Shown: in pieces, positions 11,814 through 25,600 of the stretch | Position numbering within the stretch: the first letter of the stretch is position 1 | How the letters are laid out: each line of letters begins with the position of its first letter | Source: Rhipicephalus microplus | Lineage: Eukaryota; Arthropoda; Arachnida; Ixodida; Ixodidae | DNA: 64,000 bases | Assembly: GCF_043290135.1 (NCBI RefSeq) | Contig: NC_134710.1 | Coordinates: 255,303,592-255,367,591 of the forward strand | Direction: 5' to 3' | Made by a program: the position numbers and the translations under genes | The notes under the pieces: generated by a model | Databases searched by the model: none | Seen by the model: only the letters and a program-made list of their open reading frames with translations | What the model was told of the DNA's origin: nothing

Positions 11814-12345
11814 CGAAGGAACCACGTCGGTTCCGATGCATCGGCTTTTTACGTGTTTTCATGTAGTTTACTGGTTGGAGTTAAAATAGTTTTTTTCAGT
11901 TCACCTACATTCTGTCTAATATCTACATTTAAAGGCACCTTTTGCTCAGTCCCAGAATAATCAAGGGAAGCCACGGGGTGGAAGGGGGCCCGTGCTCGCT
12001 CGCCCTCAAAACACATTTTCAAAGTGATTACACGTCAAGCCCATTCTTGGACTGTGTCTCCAGGTGCAGGGATCGTTCAACACATTTGAACGTTTTGGTG
12101 GCAAGGCCCCAAGCAGCGTGCCCAAGTTCTTCGGGCCTTGTGTTCTTTGTATATCCATAGGGGAGGCTGAGATTACAAAGAAACGCAAGTTTGTGCGTAC
12201 ATAAGTGGCATCCCCAGTTGTAAAATTCTCTGCCTTTGTAACTTTTTGCCCAAAAATAGCCACACAGTCAAAGAGAAAATTTTGATGCCAACTCGAACAA
12301 AAGGTAGCCCAATTTGGCTATCAATAGCCCAATCTGGTAACCCTG
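11814..12345. other. 3' remainder of Penelope-like element 1 and right end of the hAT element
   Basis: There is no coding signal. Penelope homology fades after about 11880. From about 12230 the AGCCCAA motifs mirror the hAT left end. Confidence 0.4.
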
Positions 12346-12353
12346 TGTGGAGC
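12346..12353 (+). repeat. Right 8-bp target-site duplication of the hAT element
   Basis: TGTGGAGC follows the terminal ...GTAACCCTG; it pairs with 4417-4424. Confidence 0.7.
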
Positions 12354-13490
12354 TCGTCAAGTGAACAGGACGCGCTGCGTCGCCTTTGGACGTTGGAAGA
12401 CGGCAACACCTGCGGACACTGGTCAAGGCAAAAGGAGAAAGCGCCTGCTTTGGCAGTGAAGCCTGCCTCCTGGAAGCCTGCCTCCTGAAGATGTAACAGT
12501 TCAGTATTTTAAATGCGAAGCATTTTTTAGCGAACTACGGCGACATTGACCGTATCTATCTGTTTATCTATCTAGGCACCTAGGACCTTAAGTTCTCCTG
12601 GCTGTTACAATAGGATCTATACCAAAATTGCTAGGGCATAACATGACTGTATGACGAGCATAAGTGACTAGCCATAACATGAAAATCATGACATGTATGG
12701 CATGAATGTCGTCATTTACATGGTATGGTCTTGCTGCTCTTGTGATGGTTTCGTTCACATGACATATTGCAAAACTGGTAGTATTGTATGAATTAACCGC
12801 ATGGCGAACATAAGTGACAGGCAACCTGTAGCGACACGTCCACCACAACGCACCCCCATGGTCATAAAAACCCTGCGGGGCGTCTTGGGTAAGGGCCAGA
12901 CTGTGAGCTCCCTTTTCTTCCTTTACAAGCATTTCAAGCAACGTGCTGCTCTCCTCTCTGTTTCTCCTTTGTCTCTTTCACTCTTGCCACTTCCGGTGCA
13001 CTGCGTGCACTTGCTCTACTTTCGACTCTGTAGCTGACACAATAAAGCAGACGCTGTTACTGAAAAGATGTGTCTGTCTCATGCAACCTGGCACTACAGC
13101 GCAAACCAAGTGAGAGGCCCTTTATGGACATAGAGAAAATAAAATTTTGAGGCAACATTGTTACTTGCCCTCACACAAGCTTCTATTTTAACAATTATCT
13201 GCGATGTCACTGTCATAGAACACCATAACGACTTACCTAGTTCATAGGTGCACCATTCTACAAGATTAAATTTTATGCCCTAAGGTGCTACAGTTTTGAA
13301 CAAGCTCCTCAGATGGCTTTAGAGGTGACATTAATTTTTTTTAACCTTTTTTTTGCCATTATTATTAGGCAAAAAATATGCATGTATTAAAACTATCTGA
13401 CAAAAATAGTTAAAATTTTACTCAAGTACTCCGTTTAAAACATTCATTTGACATTATTGTGTTACGCTAAACTGAACAAAGAAAATATAC
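12354..13490. other. Intronic or repeat sequence without a gene
   Basis: A 15-base tandem duplication (GAAGCCTGCCTCCTG twice) lies at about 12459-12488. From about 12520 a GCGAAGCATTTTTTAGCGA segment leads into a short TATC-rich run, which I associate with a common tick dispersed repeat. An AATAAA at about 13041 follows a pyrimidine-rich stretch. If INPP5E continues past the window, this is part of its intron 5. Confidence 0.35.
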
Positions 13491-13610
13491 CTGCAAAATG
13501 GGAGTTGAGAAACAACATTGAAGACCCAAAAAACTGGAAAGCAATGGCGACAGCTCCCTTGGTCTTGACAGAAGAAACAGTACGTGTGGCGTATGTTGCT
13601 TCTTCAGCAG
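13491..13610 (-). CDS. INPP5E: INPP5E exon 5
   Basis: The acceptor is a pyrimidine tract ending TTTAAG before CTGCTGAAG; the donor is GCAG/GTATAT. It encodes [19 protein letters not shown] and onward to FLNSHFA, matching the catalytic-core block of INPP5E. It enters in phase 1 and leaves in phase 1. A second AG nine bases downstream is also in frame, but the upstream one has the pyrimidine tract and preserves the spacing of the human protein. Confidence 0.85.
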
Positions 13611-16600
13611 CTTAAAAAAAGAAAATAAAAAACTTTAGCATAACAATGCACAAAAAGGGGGGAGGGATAGCCATTTGAGTATGTCAAACCTTTTTAGAGA
13701 GTGAATAAAACATGACGAAATCTCTTTATTAGTGAAGAAAGGACACCACATGCACCCAAAGATTACCTGAGCAAAACCATATCAGATCTCGGCGCAAAAA
13801 GATGGAGAGGTTCAAGACACCCAAAGAGACAGAGTAGAAGAGAACATGCGAAGGACCCAGTGTAAATTGCAGCCTAGTTTCCCACTCCTTTCTAGGAAAG
13901 AGAGAAAGAAAAGAGAAAAAAGACACAATAGGCACTCTCAAACCACAAAGCGAAGCAGCACCACTCCACAGACAAGGAGGCATCAATACTAAAGAAGTAA
14001 ATAAATGAACAATAGTAAAAAAACAGATAAACATAGCATAAAATCACTAAAAAACCAACCTGTCACTCATAGCTTCTTGAACCCCAATAGCATATATGTC
14101 CGGAACATATTCAATTGTTTTAGGTAGCAGCAGGTCATCTAGGCTGGTAGGGGACGCCTAAAAAAGGGCAACGTTATTAATTCCATACCTAGTCATGCAT
14201 TTCAGACAGGGACTTAAAAAAAAGAGACATCGCTGACTAATAATGCATTTCATGCCACAGTTCCACATCACTATCAGTATGCATAAACATTATGCCACAT
14301 GTATAACATGACAATTGTCTTCACTGTATATAAGTGAGACAACTCTATCAAGTTCTTGCTTACCAAGATGCACAAGCTTCATGTGCTGAAATTTCACAAT
14401 AAATGTGGTGCCACCTGTCTTCAATGCAAGGGTTGATACCAAGTAGTACAAAGTCTGACTCTATACCTCAGTTGGCTGCCTAGCTATCAAATAAATGAAA
14501 AGCAGCTATTTTAAATTATTTTGTTTCATTTTATGTGCTTTATAGCATTTTACACTGAGAAAAGGTGCTCAAACAAACTCAAATGTTGCGCCAAGTAGCA
14601 CTGAGTGTGCAGTGGCAAGCCTACTGAAGACAGTTATCTGGCCTTAGATTAATATTATTGCATTTTTTCTTAGATACAGTACGGTGTCTTTAAAAGATCT
14701 AAATGAAAAATAGGCTTCAGCAATACAAAGATTATAGCAGAGAAAATGGGTTGAGTGGCAACATGTGACACTAAATGGACAATTGCATTTGTTGCAGATG
14801 CAAATGAGTCTTACTTAAAGGGATACTGAACAAATCTTTTGCAGTCGTAATATTTGGCTAAACTGAAAGCTGGGCACTGAAAGTGGTTCACAAAACCTTG
14901 CTTTCCGGTAGAAACTAAATAGAAATAATGAACTCGAGCCCTTTTTCACAAACTGCCCTTCTGGTGGCCACGCTGTTAATTAGAAGACATGGTGTTTCCC
15001 ATTACCTAAGTGCTAGGAAGTGAGATATGAAGCTACCATAAGAAGCTGTCCAAAAATAAAAGCATGATGCTTAAACAATACAATAAAAGTAAGTGCTGAA
15101 AGAATGTGCGAAACTGTCAATTCACAGATTTTTTTTTTTTTTTTCGTGCCTAGTTTCTCACCATTTTGAGAACTTGAAATGGTGGTCACATGCAGAACAA
15201 TTTCCGCCACTAATAATATTTTGGGAAAATACTGCAGAAATAATGTCTATAGTACATTTATCCATATTTTTTTGTGGAATTAGGTTTTTGGCAAGTGCCA
15301 CGGTTGGGACGATTGGTATGGAATTATTACCTTCATTTTAAAAATACCTAAATTTACATCCTACAAATAATTAGATAGACATTGTCACCACTTTATACCA
15401 AAAATTATGCCAAAAGTAAAGGCCGGTGTAGCAGTATAAAAAACAAAGACAACTGAAAGAAAGCATTAAACCATCACAATGTGGTGCTCCGGTGTTACCA
15501 CCTTCAGTATAAAGATGTCACAATACAGTATGACATCCGAAAAAAAAAACTGAAAGTGCCTGTACAAAATCTGTAAGCATATTATTATAGGCACTATAAG
15601 ACTTGGAAATACTTATTCTATCACTATGAGGTACTTAACGATGAATAGTTGAAAAAAATATATTGGTGCCCCTGTAACACCTATAATTTAGATGCAAGAG
15701 AATGTATGTTGTAGTGCTTGCATGGAACTTGATGTCGTATGATGCAATATGAAAAAGAACTGAAGCTTCTTTTAGAGCATAGATGAAGTTTGCCTGGCCG
15801 AGGTTATTGCCTCGTGCACTGAGGAAGAGTAGAACAACCTTAACACTCTTGCAACTGTGCTGCAATAGAACATTAGCGAGGGATCCACAGAAGCCTAAGA
15901 GCTTCCACTAGCGAAAAGTCACTTTGCATAACTTGATCTCAACCAAGGCTGATTGGAACCCTGATGGTTGCGCATTAATGGTTGCACATGTTGGTTGTGC
16001 ACCACATAGGAAAATAGAGAAGGCTACAGCCAATGTTAAGAACACACATACTAGTATGTTCCATAAGTGCTTCAGCCACAAGTCTCACCAACTTCTGCAG
16101 CCTTTTGAACAGTTAATATGAGCATGCCTTAAAGCTCTAGCAATTTTTCGAAAGTACACATTTATGCATAGGCACTATGTCATGATACACAAAACATGTT
16201 GGATGCCTAAGAGGACCAGCAAGACTTTTCTCTCATGCCACACATCATGCAGCACACAAACATCATGGGCATGCTTTGAATCAGACATATTGCAGTGGGC
16301 AAAGGAAGAGCAGCTCAGATACAACAGCTGCTTCAATGTTGCAATGTCTCAGGTTCATCGTATTCTGTCAGTCACACGCAGTGTCAAGCTGGCCAACCAG
16401 GAAACTGTGGCATTGACTACAAAAGTCACAAGGTATGTACCCCGAGACCTCAAATGTATTCTCCTGCTTTTCCTCAAAATAAAGTTTCTTCTCCCTCTTC
16501 CCAATGTAGAGTATGTAATACAGAGTGGTCACAGTCAACATCTGAAACAACAGATCTATTTTTAAAATAACTTCTTATTATGAAAATGAGTCAGATGGTC

Positions 16601-19600
16601 TAATATCTGTGATAGAACATGGCAATCACAATTGTGGCAGAATAAACTTTGAGTGATTGCAATCATACAGTGCATGATGCTTTAGGTATCGTGCGCCATA
16701 TGTAAATGTTTCACATAATACTTTAGACATCATTTAGAACCTTCACAATGTCCTAATTTGAAATAACTGTGAAACATTTTTTTAATATATTTATTTCCAG
16801 GAAAGCACTACAGCGAGTGAAACTTGCAATGCTATTTAGCTTGCAGGGCATTGGACCGCTAGCTAGACTAGACAATACTGATGGTACAGAATTGTAAACA
16901 AAGCTATACATTGACGCTCTATTAGTCAATACTGATGGTACTAAATTGCAAATAAAGCTATACATTGACACTATATGAGCGTTATGTCTTGGTCTCAACC
17001 ATGTTTATATATATGTGCTTCAATAAAATGAATATTTAGCATGCCTTAAACATTAGCATCTGCTCTGCATTGAAAGTGATGCAGGAGCATTGGAAGAGTT
17101 TCATGTAAGGGAGGAGAAAAGAGGGGAGGGGGTAATTTCACCCTCTTATATGTAAATATACGCACATTTTTGCACACGCATTATATGTGCACAGATACTA
17201 TAGATTTTGCAACGGATGATTGAACCCCTCGCCCGATCTCTCCCATATTGCTTATGAACTGCTGCTGTAAAAAAAAAATCACAGTGCTTTCATTAATGGA
17301 AACAAGACAGGTCTTACACTTCCAAGCTTATTCCTAAGTACTTTAATGATATGATGAATGTCATATAACTAGACATGAGAATTTAATGACCAAGAAAAAG
17401 CTAAAAAGTAGCAAACACTAGTTGAGTAAGTTTCACACACCTATCCCTCGAACAGCTACGCAACTACGAAAAATCAGTAGTAAATTAATTGGAGATTCAC
17501 AAGTGTGAGATTACATAGGCATACACATGCATTGCATGCCTATACCTAAGTATGAGCAAAATACTGTAATCTGATGAAAAATCCTATAATCAGAAATTCA
17601 TCACATACAAAGAAAGCCATGACTTTAGCCAGAAAACACCCACCAGCAGCTTACATACACAAGTAACATAGTTTTCAAGAGCAGTATGATTTTGGCTCCA
17701 TCACTGATACCAGAAAATCAACCAGTGCTCATTGAAGCTGACAATATTTGTTATCTCTTAAAGAGGTACTACAACGTAATCATCAATAGGTTTCATTAAA
17801 AGAGCTTATTGCCTCACGAATCGGCTTCTGCACAATGATTAAAATCCATCCATTATGAGCGGTGTTACAGGATTTTGTCGCATCCACTTTCTCTCTCCTC
17901 TCGTACCAGCGAGCACCCTGTAAGCTATAAAACTAGGGGAGATGCCAAGAGGGCAAAAATATGCGTCTATTCTTCAGTGCACGTCATTGCACAAGCAATT
18001 TCTTTTCTTTCTTGAAAAGCACGGCTTACTTTCAGTGTGATCGCGTGAGAATGGGCATGTGGTGGCATCTTGCTGTGGCTATGATAGCTATGCAGCTCAC
18101 GATGCTGAAATCAGCCAATGACTGTGAACTTTGGGTTTATGGCACAGTCATTTGCGTTCATGGCATGTTGCGTTTGGCCCGGCAGGTTTGGGTTTATGGC
18201 ACTGTGGTCACCGCCTTCTTCGGACTGACGTGTATTGAAACGACGGGCTATTAAAGCCGAAGTCATTTTATAAATAAGAGCTGAATCTCTGTTGTACTCA
18301 TTGCTGAATCTCTGCTGAATCTATATACAGTTCCATGTTTCCATCATGTAAATAAACCTTCATTCTTTCTCGAAGAACGCATCTCCTCACTGGCAAAGAT
18401 TGGCTATGCGGACGACAGCGGGGAGCCAGCTACCGTAAAGACACCCGCCATACCTGCCATCGAACCTCGAACCTTAACAACTGGTTGGCAGCGGTGAGAT
18501 GGACCTCACGGCATGGTGCTGTGTTGTGGTGAGTACTTGGTCTTTGCTTTGACTTTCCAGGCTTACCGTAATTACTCGAATCTAACGCACACCTTTTTTC
18601 CGGTTAAGCGAGTTCATAAATCGCATGCGCGTTAGAATCGAGTACGAATAAAAATGAATATGGTCATTCTATTGCCATCGGCATTTCCAAAATGGCCACC
18701 CCCTACGTGCGTCGTCATGGCGCGTCGGCCATTTCTGCCTATGTGTTTCCCATGTGCAGCACTTCTTACGTGTGCTGAAGAGTTCGTCATTTTGTAGTGC
18801 ATTAGCATCGACGGCATAGAAGGGTCGACTCCAAAAACTCGAGTGCACCACGATGCCGCTTTTAAAAGAAAAGTCATTGCGTGTACAGAAACGGATGGAA
18901 ATCGGGCCGCATCGGGATTGTACGGAGTTCCTAAAACGTGCGTGCGGGACTGGCGGAAACAAAAGCACAAGATTGTCGACAGCAAAGCTTCACGCAAAGG
19001 TTTCAGTGGACCACAGCAGGGTTGGTTTCCGCAAATTGAAGAACTGCTCGGCGAGTATGTGCTTGAGCAGCGAGCGGCGCAGCGGCCCGTGACGACAGAA
19101 CTGCTCCAAGTGCGGGCTATGCAATTAGCTTTAGAAAAAGGTCTAACGCGGAGCCAGTTTAAAGCGAGCAGGTGCTGGCTAACTAACTTTATGAAGAGGA
19201 AAGGCTTTTCTCTCCAAACGTGAATGGGCATATGCGGAAATTTTTGCAGAGCAGTACGATGAAAAGCTTCACAGTTTTCAGAGGTTCGTCCTAAACTTGC
19301 GGCACAACAACGGCTACCTGCTTGGGCAAATCGGGAATGCCGATCAGACGCCTCTTTACTTCGACATGCCTGGCACCACAACCGTCGAGAAGAAGGGGGC
19401 GGGGGAAGTTCGCATGCTGACATCGGTCCACGGTAAAACTACAGTGGCGACAATGCTCTGTTACACGTCAGATGGGCCCAAGCTTCCCCCGTACCTCATA
19501 TTTAAATGGAAGACACCCCCGAAAGGAGTTGTTTTTTCGAGTGGTGTGATCGTGCGGGCCAGCAATAAAAATGGGTGCGCGTTGCAATTGATGTCTTACT

Positions 19601-22600
19601 TTTTTTTTTCGTCGTGGAAATCGGGTGCGTGTTACAATCGAGGGTGCGGTAGAATCGAGTAAATACGGTAATTTTGTGAATGCGAGTTAAGTAGAAGCTG
19701 GATTGTGTGTGAGTTAGGGAGATCACCTATTTGTGAGTATTGCATGAGTTAGAGGGATCACCTAATTATGTGTGAGACGCAGGACCAAAGTAAAGCAGCA
19801 ATCATAGTGTGGAAGTGAATGCTGAGAGATGAACTTTTCACTGTGAGCAAGCATCTAGGCATTGAAGTGAAGGGACGAACGGGCAGGACACAGATTGTGA
19901 GGTTGATCTTGCAGAAAGCCAGTGAGGAGGAAATTAAAAGCGCATTAAATGCTTTCGAAAGGGAAGAAAAAAAGCAGGAAAGAGAAGAAAAGGAAAGAAG
20001 GGAACAAAAGAAAGAGATTGAACTACTGGAACGTAAAGTTGAAGCAATGCGGCAGAAGATTCAGCCGTCAATAAGTGTAGAGCACGAGAAGTGCGAGAAA
20101 CAGAGCGCTGTGCAGTTCAGATCCATAGAAAAGGATGAACTGAACTTGAGTGCTGCGAAATATGCTACCCCAAGGAGCGAGGCCGCCGAAGGCCAGATCG
20201 AGTGCGACGAGGTGCTATGCCAGCAGAATACTAGCGAAACAGCTAGAACAGCTGTAGACAATTTAGCACAGACCTCAAGTGCATTTGTCGCACTGGTGGA
20301 ACTTGAAAACAATGTGGAAGTAGGCAAGGACACCGGAGATAGCTCAGAAGCAGCGAAAGTAGAGAATGAGGATAACAACGCAGTTGCAAACAGCTCCCAG
20401 GAATGCGAGCTAAAATTTTTGAAGGGAAGCAGCTGCATTGTTCTCAAGTGTGTTAAGCTGTCCGCCAGTCTAGATTGTGAAAGAGGTGATTTTTTAGAAA
20501 ATCATTTCGAATGTGCGGGCTGCAGTGAGAGGGTTGGCGAGCTTGACAAGCGAGCGGGATGCTCAAAAATGCGTCGCAAGAAATGGCGCCGTCGCAAGAG
20601 TCGTCGAAAAGCCGCGAGCGAGACAAAAGACACTATGCGTGTTAAGGAAAGCTCAAAACATTTTACCGTCGCAGGCAAAACAAGGCGTTTCGCGTCGGCG
20701 TCAAAGTTGCTCTGCATGCATCCGAGCCGCCGGACAAAAAGAAAAAGAAAAGCGGATTCTTCGTGTATGCAATCTCGTGTAAGGCGTCAGTACTTCAGTT
20801 CTATCGACAGCACGTTTCAAGGCGCGCGCGAGTGCAGGTTTAGCACAGGTGAATCAGCCCGTCATGGCAACAGTGCTAAGAAAGTGAAGTGCCGAAGTGT
20901 GGAAGTTGGTGCAGAAGCACCCTTGAGCTGTAAATCCACCGTTGACACAACCCGAGGCGAACTTCCTAGTAGTGAGAAAAAGGTCGGTCGCAAATGTTGC
21001 CGCAAAAGAGCAAAGCAAAGAAAGAGTGGAAAAGGTGGCAATCATCCGAACGAACGTCATAAGGGTAAGTCATCGGCCCCTTCAACGAAAGGTCCTTTGC
21101 GGCGTGCAGTAAAGCACAGACGGTGAAATGGTAGGCCATGGCGCAAGTCCTCGCGACGGAATGCACGGTGGAGATTTAGAGAGCTTTGTGTGGACAAGAG
21201 TGTCGACGTGGTCCAAGAAGAAAAGCCACAGTAGCTAAGCGCTGCTGGGGTGCTAGCCCAATGAGGGTATGGCCACTCTTTCCCACACGTTGCTTGGATC
21301 CCCGCCCTCGAACTCACAGAATCAGGCCGAAGTCGCGAACAAGGCGTGACTGCGCAGTTAAGCTGGCAGCACATACACATTGTGGTCTCAGGCGTTTTGA
21401 AAATACGCCAAGACCGCGACCGCAGCATGTACGACTGAAAAGTAAGGGAAAGCTGTAGGCTGAAGAACGCAGGATACAGGAATTTTCTTAGAAGCATGTT
21501 TGTTTATTTTTTGGTTTTAAAGTGATATTCCTGTCATCTCGGCGGTTAGTTTGTTTAGTTACAGTTTTTCCCTTCTAGACTTTTTGTAAGCTTTGTAAGA
21601 GTTTTGAATTAAGTTTTTAAGCGTTATGGGAAAGCAGTGACCCGCATCAGTTATCCGACTACGTGAAAAGTCTTTTCTATGATACAAGAGCACGATAGTC
21701 ATGAATGCAGTTTGTACGCCCGCTAGTTTTGAAAGCATAGTAGCGTCCGTCGAGTGGAGCCGAAGTTTGTATGCTTCAGACCTTTCTATAGAGCATGAGA
21801 TTGTACAGTCTTGAAAGAGTAAATGAGCATTTATAAGGAATGTTTTAAAATACAACCAGAAGCAATTTTTGAAATGCTCATGTTTGAAAAACATTTGGTA
21901 CAGGGTGTTTAGCGCAAAACTTGAACAAGTTTTGCTAGGTGCTCCTGAGGTGTACGCTATCTAGAGTCATTTTTATCGCGATACGTTCTCTGCAAACAAT
22001 TACGTTCAGATGCGTGTTTAGTGGTGCCTAGGTTATACGGATATGACCTTTGGTTACGTGCGTGTTGGTATGCTAGCGCTCTTTGGATGAGAGTATGATG
22101 TCGTGCTAGGGTGCACAGCAAAGTCCTGTGTGTTCTTTAAAAACATGGGCTGACATGACGGTACATCCAGCAAATCAGCGTGTTAGTACACGAAATGTAT
22201 TTCGTTTTGTTCTTTTAGTGAGTGCTTATAGTGTGATCTCTTGAGCTGAGCGGTAAGCTTACCGAATGATGAGGCTAGGAGTACATATTAAGGAGTTATA
22301 AGACGCAGTTAGATTTGTTGTAAGAGAGTTTTAATTGGCATCAGGGTGTCCTACTAGTAGGCACTCACGACTACGTTTTGAAAGTATGTAATTAGAGAAC
22401 GAAGAATGCGCGCAGTTACCTTGTGTACGGTTGTGGCAACATTCGGGTGAAAACAATGAAGTTGGTTGTGTTTCATGATGTCAGTCATGAAGCTAGCAAA
22501 TGTTAGTTACAACTTAGTAGTGCGGATGGTAGGAGAAAGCTAGTTTTGAAAAAGTGTATGGTTATCTGGAGCCAAATTGTATTTGCCTTTGTGTGCTTTT

Positions 22601-25600
22601 CTGGCACGGCAAATTGATCCATCTTCATTAGACATCTCCACATCAATGAATGTTGTAACTTCGGCGGCTTGAAATTGTGTCACGAAATTTTGTGTAGCGT
22701 GTTTTTTATTTGTTCACATTTTTTTAGAAGCCTGAAGGGTTTGAAGCGAGTCTAATGCACTTGTCTACAGCATAGCATTGTGTTGCGTGGTTCGTTTCCC
22801 TGTTGTCAATCATTGTGAGGTGGTTTGGGAGTCGGTTGTGAGTTTGCAGCTGGATGTTCCCAGTCAGGCCATCGTCCTCGTCACCAGCCATTCTTTTCGT
22901 GCCCAGCGGTTGGAGGCGCTGGCCAGTCGAGATTTTCCGGGCGGCGGAGCAGCTGTTGCGTTTGGCCCAGCAGTTCGTCTCAGCAGACGCCATTGTGGGT
23001 AAGCCGGTCTGCTAAAATGCTTTCAACCCCATCAGCGCCCTAGAAGCGAAAAGCACGACGCTGTCCTGCAGGCGGGCCACGCAGTTTGCTCTAGCCGGCT
23101 TAAGAGAAACTCGATCGAAGCTTTGCGAACAACCCTTCGTTGAGTCGGGGTCGAACAGCATGAGACGGCGTCACTATTGCAGTTCTCATGAAGTCAACCT
23201 CTCCGACAGCCATTGTCACCTACGCGAGGTCGTGACAAAGAAATAACAGTACCAAAGTGTGGGAAAACGTCGCTGTGGCTGTTCTCGGGAAACGAGCACC
23301 TGGCAGACATGTCCAAGAAAGTTCCGGAACACTGCAGCAGAACGTAGCCTTGGACCGCAGCTTACGTTCGTGTCAGTGGCCATCTCACCAGAAGAGCTCA
23401 ACTCTCCCACCCCCACCCCCCACCCCCACCGGACTCAACCTCCTCACACTGCGATGTCTTGAAGGCCTGGGCCGGGTGCGTCTTTGTGAGGTGAGCTCGT
23501 GCTACGCATTGGACATTTTCGCTTGTGTTTCTCATCAGTCGAGTGGTCCAACATCTGCACCCTTCTGGTGGGTAAACCACTGAGACTTCACGTCACCTGA
23601 TTCACGGCAACAGTTGTCACCACCATCTTCGGACTAACGTGTATCAGAAACGACTGGCTATAAAAGCCAGTCATTTTGTTAATAAGAGCTGAATTTCTGT
23701 TGTACTCAGAGTTGAATCTAGGCTGAATCTCTATGCAGTTCCATCTTTCCATCATGTAAATAAACCGTCGTTCTTTCTCAAAGAACGCATCTCCTCACTG
23801 GCAAAGGTTGGCTATGCGGATGATGGCGGGGAGCCAGCTACCGTAAAGAAACCCGCCGCACCTGCCATCAACCTCCTACCCTTTACAGGCATCATTCGTT
23901 GAGAGAAGAGAAAATGATGTCTAGCCGACTGATAAATGTTTGTTATTTTCAGGCCGCGTGCTGCACTATAAAATTTGGCTCATGTGTTCAGGAACCTTGA
24001 ATACCGATGACTAGTGTTTTCTGATTATGCTAAAAAAGTGTTTCAGGGCCCTTATAAAATGGAACTGTGCCAAAACTTGAGCAAGCCTTTTTAATCCATT
24101 AATCTGATGCTCTGGAATATGCCGATATTGTTGCGTGAGTGGCAACGCCAAAATATAAGCAGTGTAATTTTAATTCATGGGAAAAACTACCTTGATTTCG
24201 GACTACGGCAAAACACATCAGCCATTTTTGTTATGGGAAGTGACGTCATGTCATGTGACGTGACGACAAAGGCCGTTTGTTTTTTATTAGCTTGATGCGG
24301 TAAGTAGCGTGCAATATTCTAATGGTGGTAGCTAGGCAATACGAGTAAAACTACTGAGAATACTAAGAACAGTAAGAACAATTTAATTACTTTCTCTCAC
24401 AAAAAAAGTACTGTTTCTAAATCATGTATTTTTATAATGCACACGACGCCTAGTCTGTGAATGCAACTATCGTATGCCTGACACTAAAGGTAGCAATGTT
24501 TGCCACATTTTAGTGAGCCAAAAATGAGAAATGGCCTAAGGAGTATTTATTTTAGTGTATTAGCAATTATACAAACACTCTCGGCTGAATTTTGCCCATA
24601 CCGTCATGTTCTATATATATTGCCACCTGGTGTTCTGTGCCAGTGAACAGTGGGTCAGTTCTGTGCCGGTGAACGAGGAAGACGAAGACGAGCAACCCGT
24701 GCCAGCGGAGACGTCCTTCTTTGTCTCCGAGATTTTTGACAGTCACGTCCCTTTATACGTTCCTTCGGGCTCATAGCGCGTGACAATATATATATATTGT
24801 AACGGGATTTATTTGCAGAGCAGAACGCACAAGGCGAAGCAGTCAGCAGCGTCCGGCCAAGCGGAGCAAGCACGAGCTTATGCTGATGGCGATGCCCCTG
24901 AGGTGCCGAGAAATGCCGCTGAGGCCCCTCTTCTTCACTACAATCGCCCTCCGCAGAAAAAGGCGCCATCCTGGCGGATTAGGGAGAAGAAACGACTAAT
25001 GGGTCATAATATGGCTTGAGGCGAGAGACGTGGACAGTGTCACGGCCGCGGTAGCGTAGGTCTGTGGATGGGATAATGGGCTCCACGATATAGTTGACGA
25101 GTGACGTTTGCTCTACAACGCGATATGGCCCGATGTATTTAGGAAGAAGTTTTGCGGAGCGGCCAGGTGCAGTAGCAGGTACCCGAAGCCATACTAAAGA
25201 ACCAGGTGGAAAGTTTGGAGCCGAACGGTCTCCGGTCAGGCGGGAATGCTGCTGCCACTGGTCCTCGGTAGAAAAAGAGCGGGCAAGCTGGCGGCACTCT
25301 TCAGCATGTCGAGCAGCTTCGGACAGAGTTGTACTTTCGGACTCATAAGGTTTATATATGGGAGAATAGTGTCTACTGTATTTGAAGGTTCTCGTCCGTA
25401 CAGAAGAAAGTATGGCGAAAACCCAGTAGTAGCTTGTACGGCAGTATTATACGCGTAGGTGACGAACGGGAGAACGTGGTCCCAATTTGAATGATCAGAG
25501 GCGACATACATCGACAGCATATTGCCAAGAGTACGGTTGAAGCGCTCCGTCATGCCATTCTTTTGAGGATGGTATGCTGTACTTGTGCGGTGCACGATTC

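Larger units (their letters stand above)
4425..12345 (-). mobile_element. hAT DNA transposon with nested insertions
   Basis: Terminal inverted repeats are CAGAGTTACCAGAT on the left and, on the complement of the right end, CAGGGTTACCAGAT. Subterminal AGCCCAA-rich motifs occur at both ends (4475-4530 and 12305-12330). Matching 8-bp duplications flank it. A ruined hAT transposase lies on the minus strand at 7717-6076. The 7.9 kb length comes from later insertions: a MITE (4563-5305) and a Penelope-like element (about 8835-11820) split by a pogo element (9232-10941). Stretches 5306-6075 and 7730-8830 are AT-rich and show no other gene; an AATAAA on the plus strand near 8642 may be chance. Confidence 0.7.
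14158..18202. other. INPP5E intron 2, left part
   Basis: AT-rich sequence with no coding signal I trust. It contains a dispersed repeat beginning TTAAAGGGATACTGAAC near 14816 (a shape common in tick introns), a short tandem duplication at 16874-16980 and a second dispersed repeat at about 17755-17910. Confidence 0.5.
18203..23887 (+). mobile_element. LTR retrotransposon without pol (element B)
   Basis: Two direct repeats of about 275 bp (18203-18479, 23615-23887) bound it. Flanking bases GGCAC and GGCAT could be a 5-bp target duplication. The sequence after the left repeat, ACTGGTTGGCAGCGG, resembles a primer site. The only long ORF is 19819-21126. No protease, reverse transcriptase or integrase motif is present on either strand, so the element is non-autonomous. 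A pogo element (18566-19668) sits in its leader. I see no clear polypurine tract before 23615, so the exact 3' LTR start is uncertain; the segment at 22957-22976 also resembles sequence just left of the first LTR. Confidence 0.65.

Noticed and set aside
12588..12941. 117-residue minus-strand ORF
   Set aside because: It is inside a dispersed repeat with simple TATC-type sequence and has no motif.
22720..23480. Several short plus-strand ORFs in the 3' half of LTR element B as env or pol remnants
   Set aside because: They overlap in different frames and none shows a protease, RT, integrase or envelope motif.
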